Shown: one piece after another, positions 63,030 to 64,000 of the stretch
Numbering within the stretch: position 1 is the first letter of the stretch
Layout: each line of letters begins with the position of its first letter
Assembly: GCF_000964225.1 (NCBI RefSeq)
Contig: NZ_BAMZ01000009.1
Span: 62,001 to 126,000 of the forward strand
DNA: 64,000 bases
Reading direction: 5' to 3'
Origin: Acetobacter syzygii
GTDB taxonomy: Bacteria; Pseudomonadota; Alphaproteobacteria; Acetobacterales; Acetobacteraceae
The notes under the pieces: model-generated
What the model saw: the letters and a program-made list of their open reading frames with translations, nothing else
Database searches by the model: none
What the model was told of the DNA's origin: nothing
Translations under genes and position numbers: made by a program

Positions 63030-64000
63030 TCATACTTTGTCTGAATCACCTTTGGCCGATCCAGACGCTTTTTTTGCCAACTTGCGCAGCACCGCCACGT
63101 TACGGAAGAACTCCCGGAATGGCATGGCGGGACTACCAATAACATCCGCGCCACTTTCCACATCCGACATAACACCACATTGCGCACCAATGCGCGCCTT
63201 GGCACCAATACGAATATGGCCGATAAGCCCAGCCTGCGCTGCAACCGTTACGTAGTCTTCCAGCACTGTTGAGCCGGAAATACCAGCCTGAGACACAACA
63301 ATGCAGCAACGCCCCAGTTGGGCATTGTGCCCGATCTGAACCAGATTATCGAGCCGTGAGCCAGCACCAATCACCGTGTCATTCACCGAGCCGCGGTCAA
63401 TGGTGCTGTTGGCACCAATTTCCACATCATGCTCGATCAGAACACGTCCCAGCTGCGGCACACTCTCGAACCCATCAGGCCCGACAGCAAACCCAAAACC
63501 ATCCTGCCCTATGCGCGCACCCGGCAAAATGGTCACACGGTCCCCCACCAGAGTGTGAGAGAGCGTGACCATGGCACCAACCCGGCAGTCTGCACCAAGC
63601 TGAACACCATGCCCCAGAACCGTATGGGAACCAATAATGCTCCCCGGCCCCACTTCCACACCGGCACCAATAACAGCAAAAGGACCAACTTCCGCTGTAG
63701 GGTCAACTACTGCTGACGAATCTATCACTGCGGATGGATGGATACCAGCCTTGCTAACAGACCGTGGATGAAAGAGCCGGGCAATCCGTGACCACACCAG
63801 ATAGGGCGTGGCTGTAACAAGAGCCGCAGAGTGTTCTGGCACCTTTTCCGCAAAAGCGGGCGCAACAATAACAAGCCCTGCCTTTGTGTGCTCAAGCAAA
63901 TGAGCATAACGCCGGTTATCCAGAAAACTGACATCCCGTGGACCAGCCGCCTGCAAGGGAGCAATGCCAACATAACCATCCTGCGGGACTCCCCCTTGCC
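63030..64000 (-). CDS. lpxD: UDP-3-O-acylglucosamine N-acyltransferase LpxD (N-terminus beyond window end)
   Basis: The open frame continues through the right edge of the window (reading QDGYVGIAPLQAAGP), so the N-terminal start is missing. The visible 323 residues have the uridine-binding GIAPLQAAGP and DVSFLDNRRY region, then hexapeptide repeats and the catalytic His in VQIGHNAQLG. LpxD adds the second 3-hydroxyacyl chain in lipid A synthesis. It lies 45 bases upstream of fabZ. Confidence 0.95.
   Translation of the reverse strand, partial: QGGVPQDGYVGIAPLQAAGPRDVSFLDNRRYAHLLEHTKAGLVIVAPAFAEKVPEHSAALVTATPYLVWSRIARLFHPRSVSKAGIHPSAVIDSSAVVDPTAEVGPFAVIGAGVEVGPGSIIGSHTVLGHGVQLGADCRVGAMVTLSHTLVGDRVTILPGARIGQDGFGFAVGPDGFESVPQLGRVLIEHDVEIGANSTIDRGSVNDTVIGAGSRLDNLVQIGHNAQLGRCCIVVSQAGISGSTVLEDYVTVAAQAGLIGHIRIGAKARIGAQCGVMSDVESGADVIGSPAMPFREFFRNVAVLRKLAKKASGSAKGDSDKV

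Noticed and set aside
1-64000. CRISPR arrays, toxin-antitoxin pairs, restriction or other defence systems
   Set aside because: No regularly spaced repeats and no proteins with nuclease, toxin or defence motifs were seen; the unknown proteins do not form a defence-like cluster.

Overview
The window is a stretch of chromosome from an acetic acid bacterium (Alphaproteobacteria, Acetobacteraceae, most likely Acetobacter or a close genus). This rests on protein flavour (alphaproteobacterial HPF, DUF1150 next to Hsp20, PduO-type cobalamin adenosyltransferase, RNase D of the short alphaproteobacterial type, Sua5-type TsaC), on gene order (rpmH-rnpA-yidC-yihA-argB; lpxD-fabZ-lpxA-lpxI; kdsD-lptC-lptA-lptB) and on a moderately high GC content. 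The species cannot be fixed from the sequence alone. No insertion sequence, prophage, integrase, CRISPR array or restriction system is visible; almost all of the window is housekeeping sequence.

Layout. 1-3 kb: end of argD, argF, a small unknown protein and hslO (Hsp33). 3-9.3 kb: a lipoprotein, hrpB, a periplasmic HtrA-type protease, an aldo/keto reductase and holC. 9.3-15 kb: pepA, cysQ, tsaC with a coupled membrane protein, and a GlcD-like flavoprotein. 15-19.8 kb: several unknown membrane, coiled-coil and periplasmic proteins around a cobalamin adenosyltransferase and an RlmM-like methyltransferase. 19.8-31.5 kb: a carbon and amino-acid utilisation block with acs, a GntR/FCD regulator, a bifunctional putA, a DUF1275 protein, an amino-acid permease and an outer-membrane porin. 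31.5-32.1 kb: an AT-rich gap ending at tRNA-Gly(CCC). 32.2-42.5 kb: radA, mlaE-mlaF with a 47-residue lipoprotein, a large MscS channel, dnaB, gmk, an SDR enzyme and rlmB.

42.6-50.1 kb: rnd, then the translationally tight kdsD-lptC-lptA-lptB set for Kdo synthesis and LPS export, a MOSC protein with a TonB-like short protein, hpf, and the DUF1150-hsp20 pair. 50.4-52.7 kb: def-fmt-truA. 52.8-59.7 kb (minus strand): rpmH, rnpA, yidC, yihA, argB, dapD, dapE and a membrane protein, read from a clear sigma-70 promoter upstream of rpmH. 59.8-64 kb: a small membrane protein with a histidine-kinase-like H-box, gloA, then lpxI, lpxA, fabZ and lpxD (cut by the window end), the early lipid A pathway.

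The cell-envelope theme is strong: lipid A synthesis, Kdo synthesis, LPS export, Mla-type lipid transport, YidC, MscS, porin and several lipoproteins all lie here. The items most worth a second look are modest ones: a PutA without its usual DNA-binding domain beside a GntR regulator, the orphan H-box membrane protein, the tiny lipoprotein after mlaEF, the missing rpoN/ptsN around hpf, and the AT-rich gap at tRNA-Gly. I did not find convincing evidence for a new defence or mobile system.
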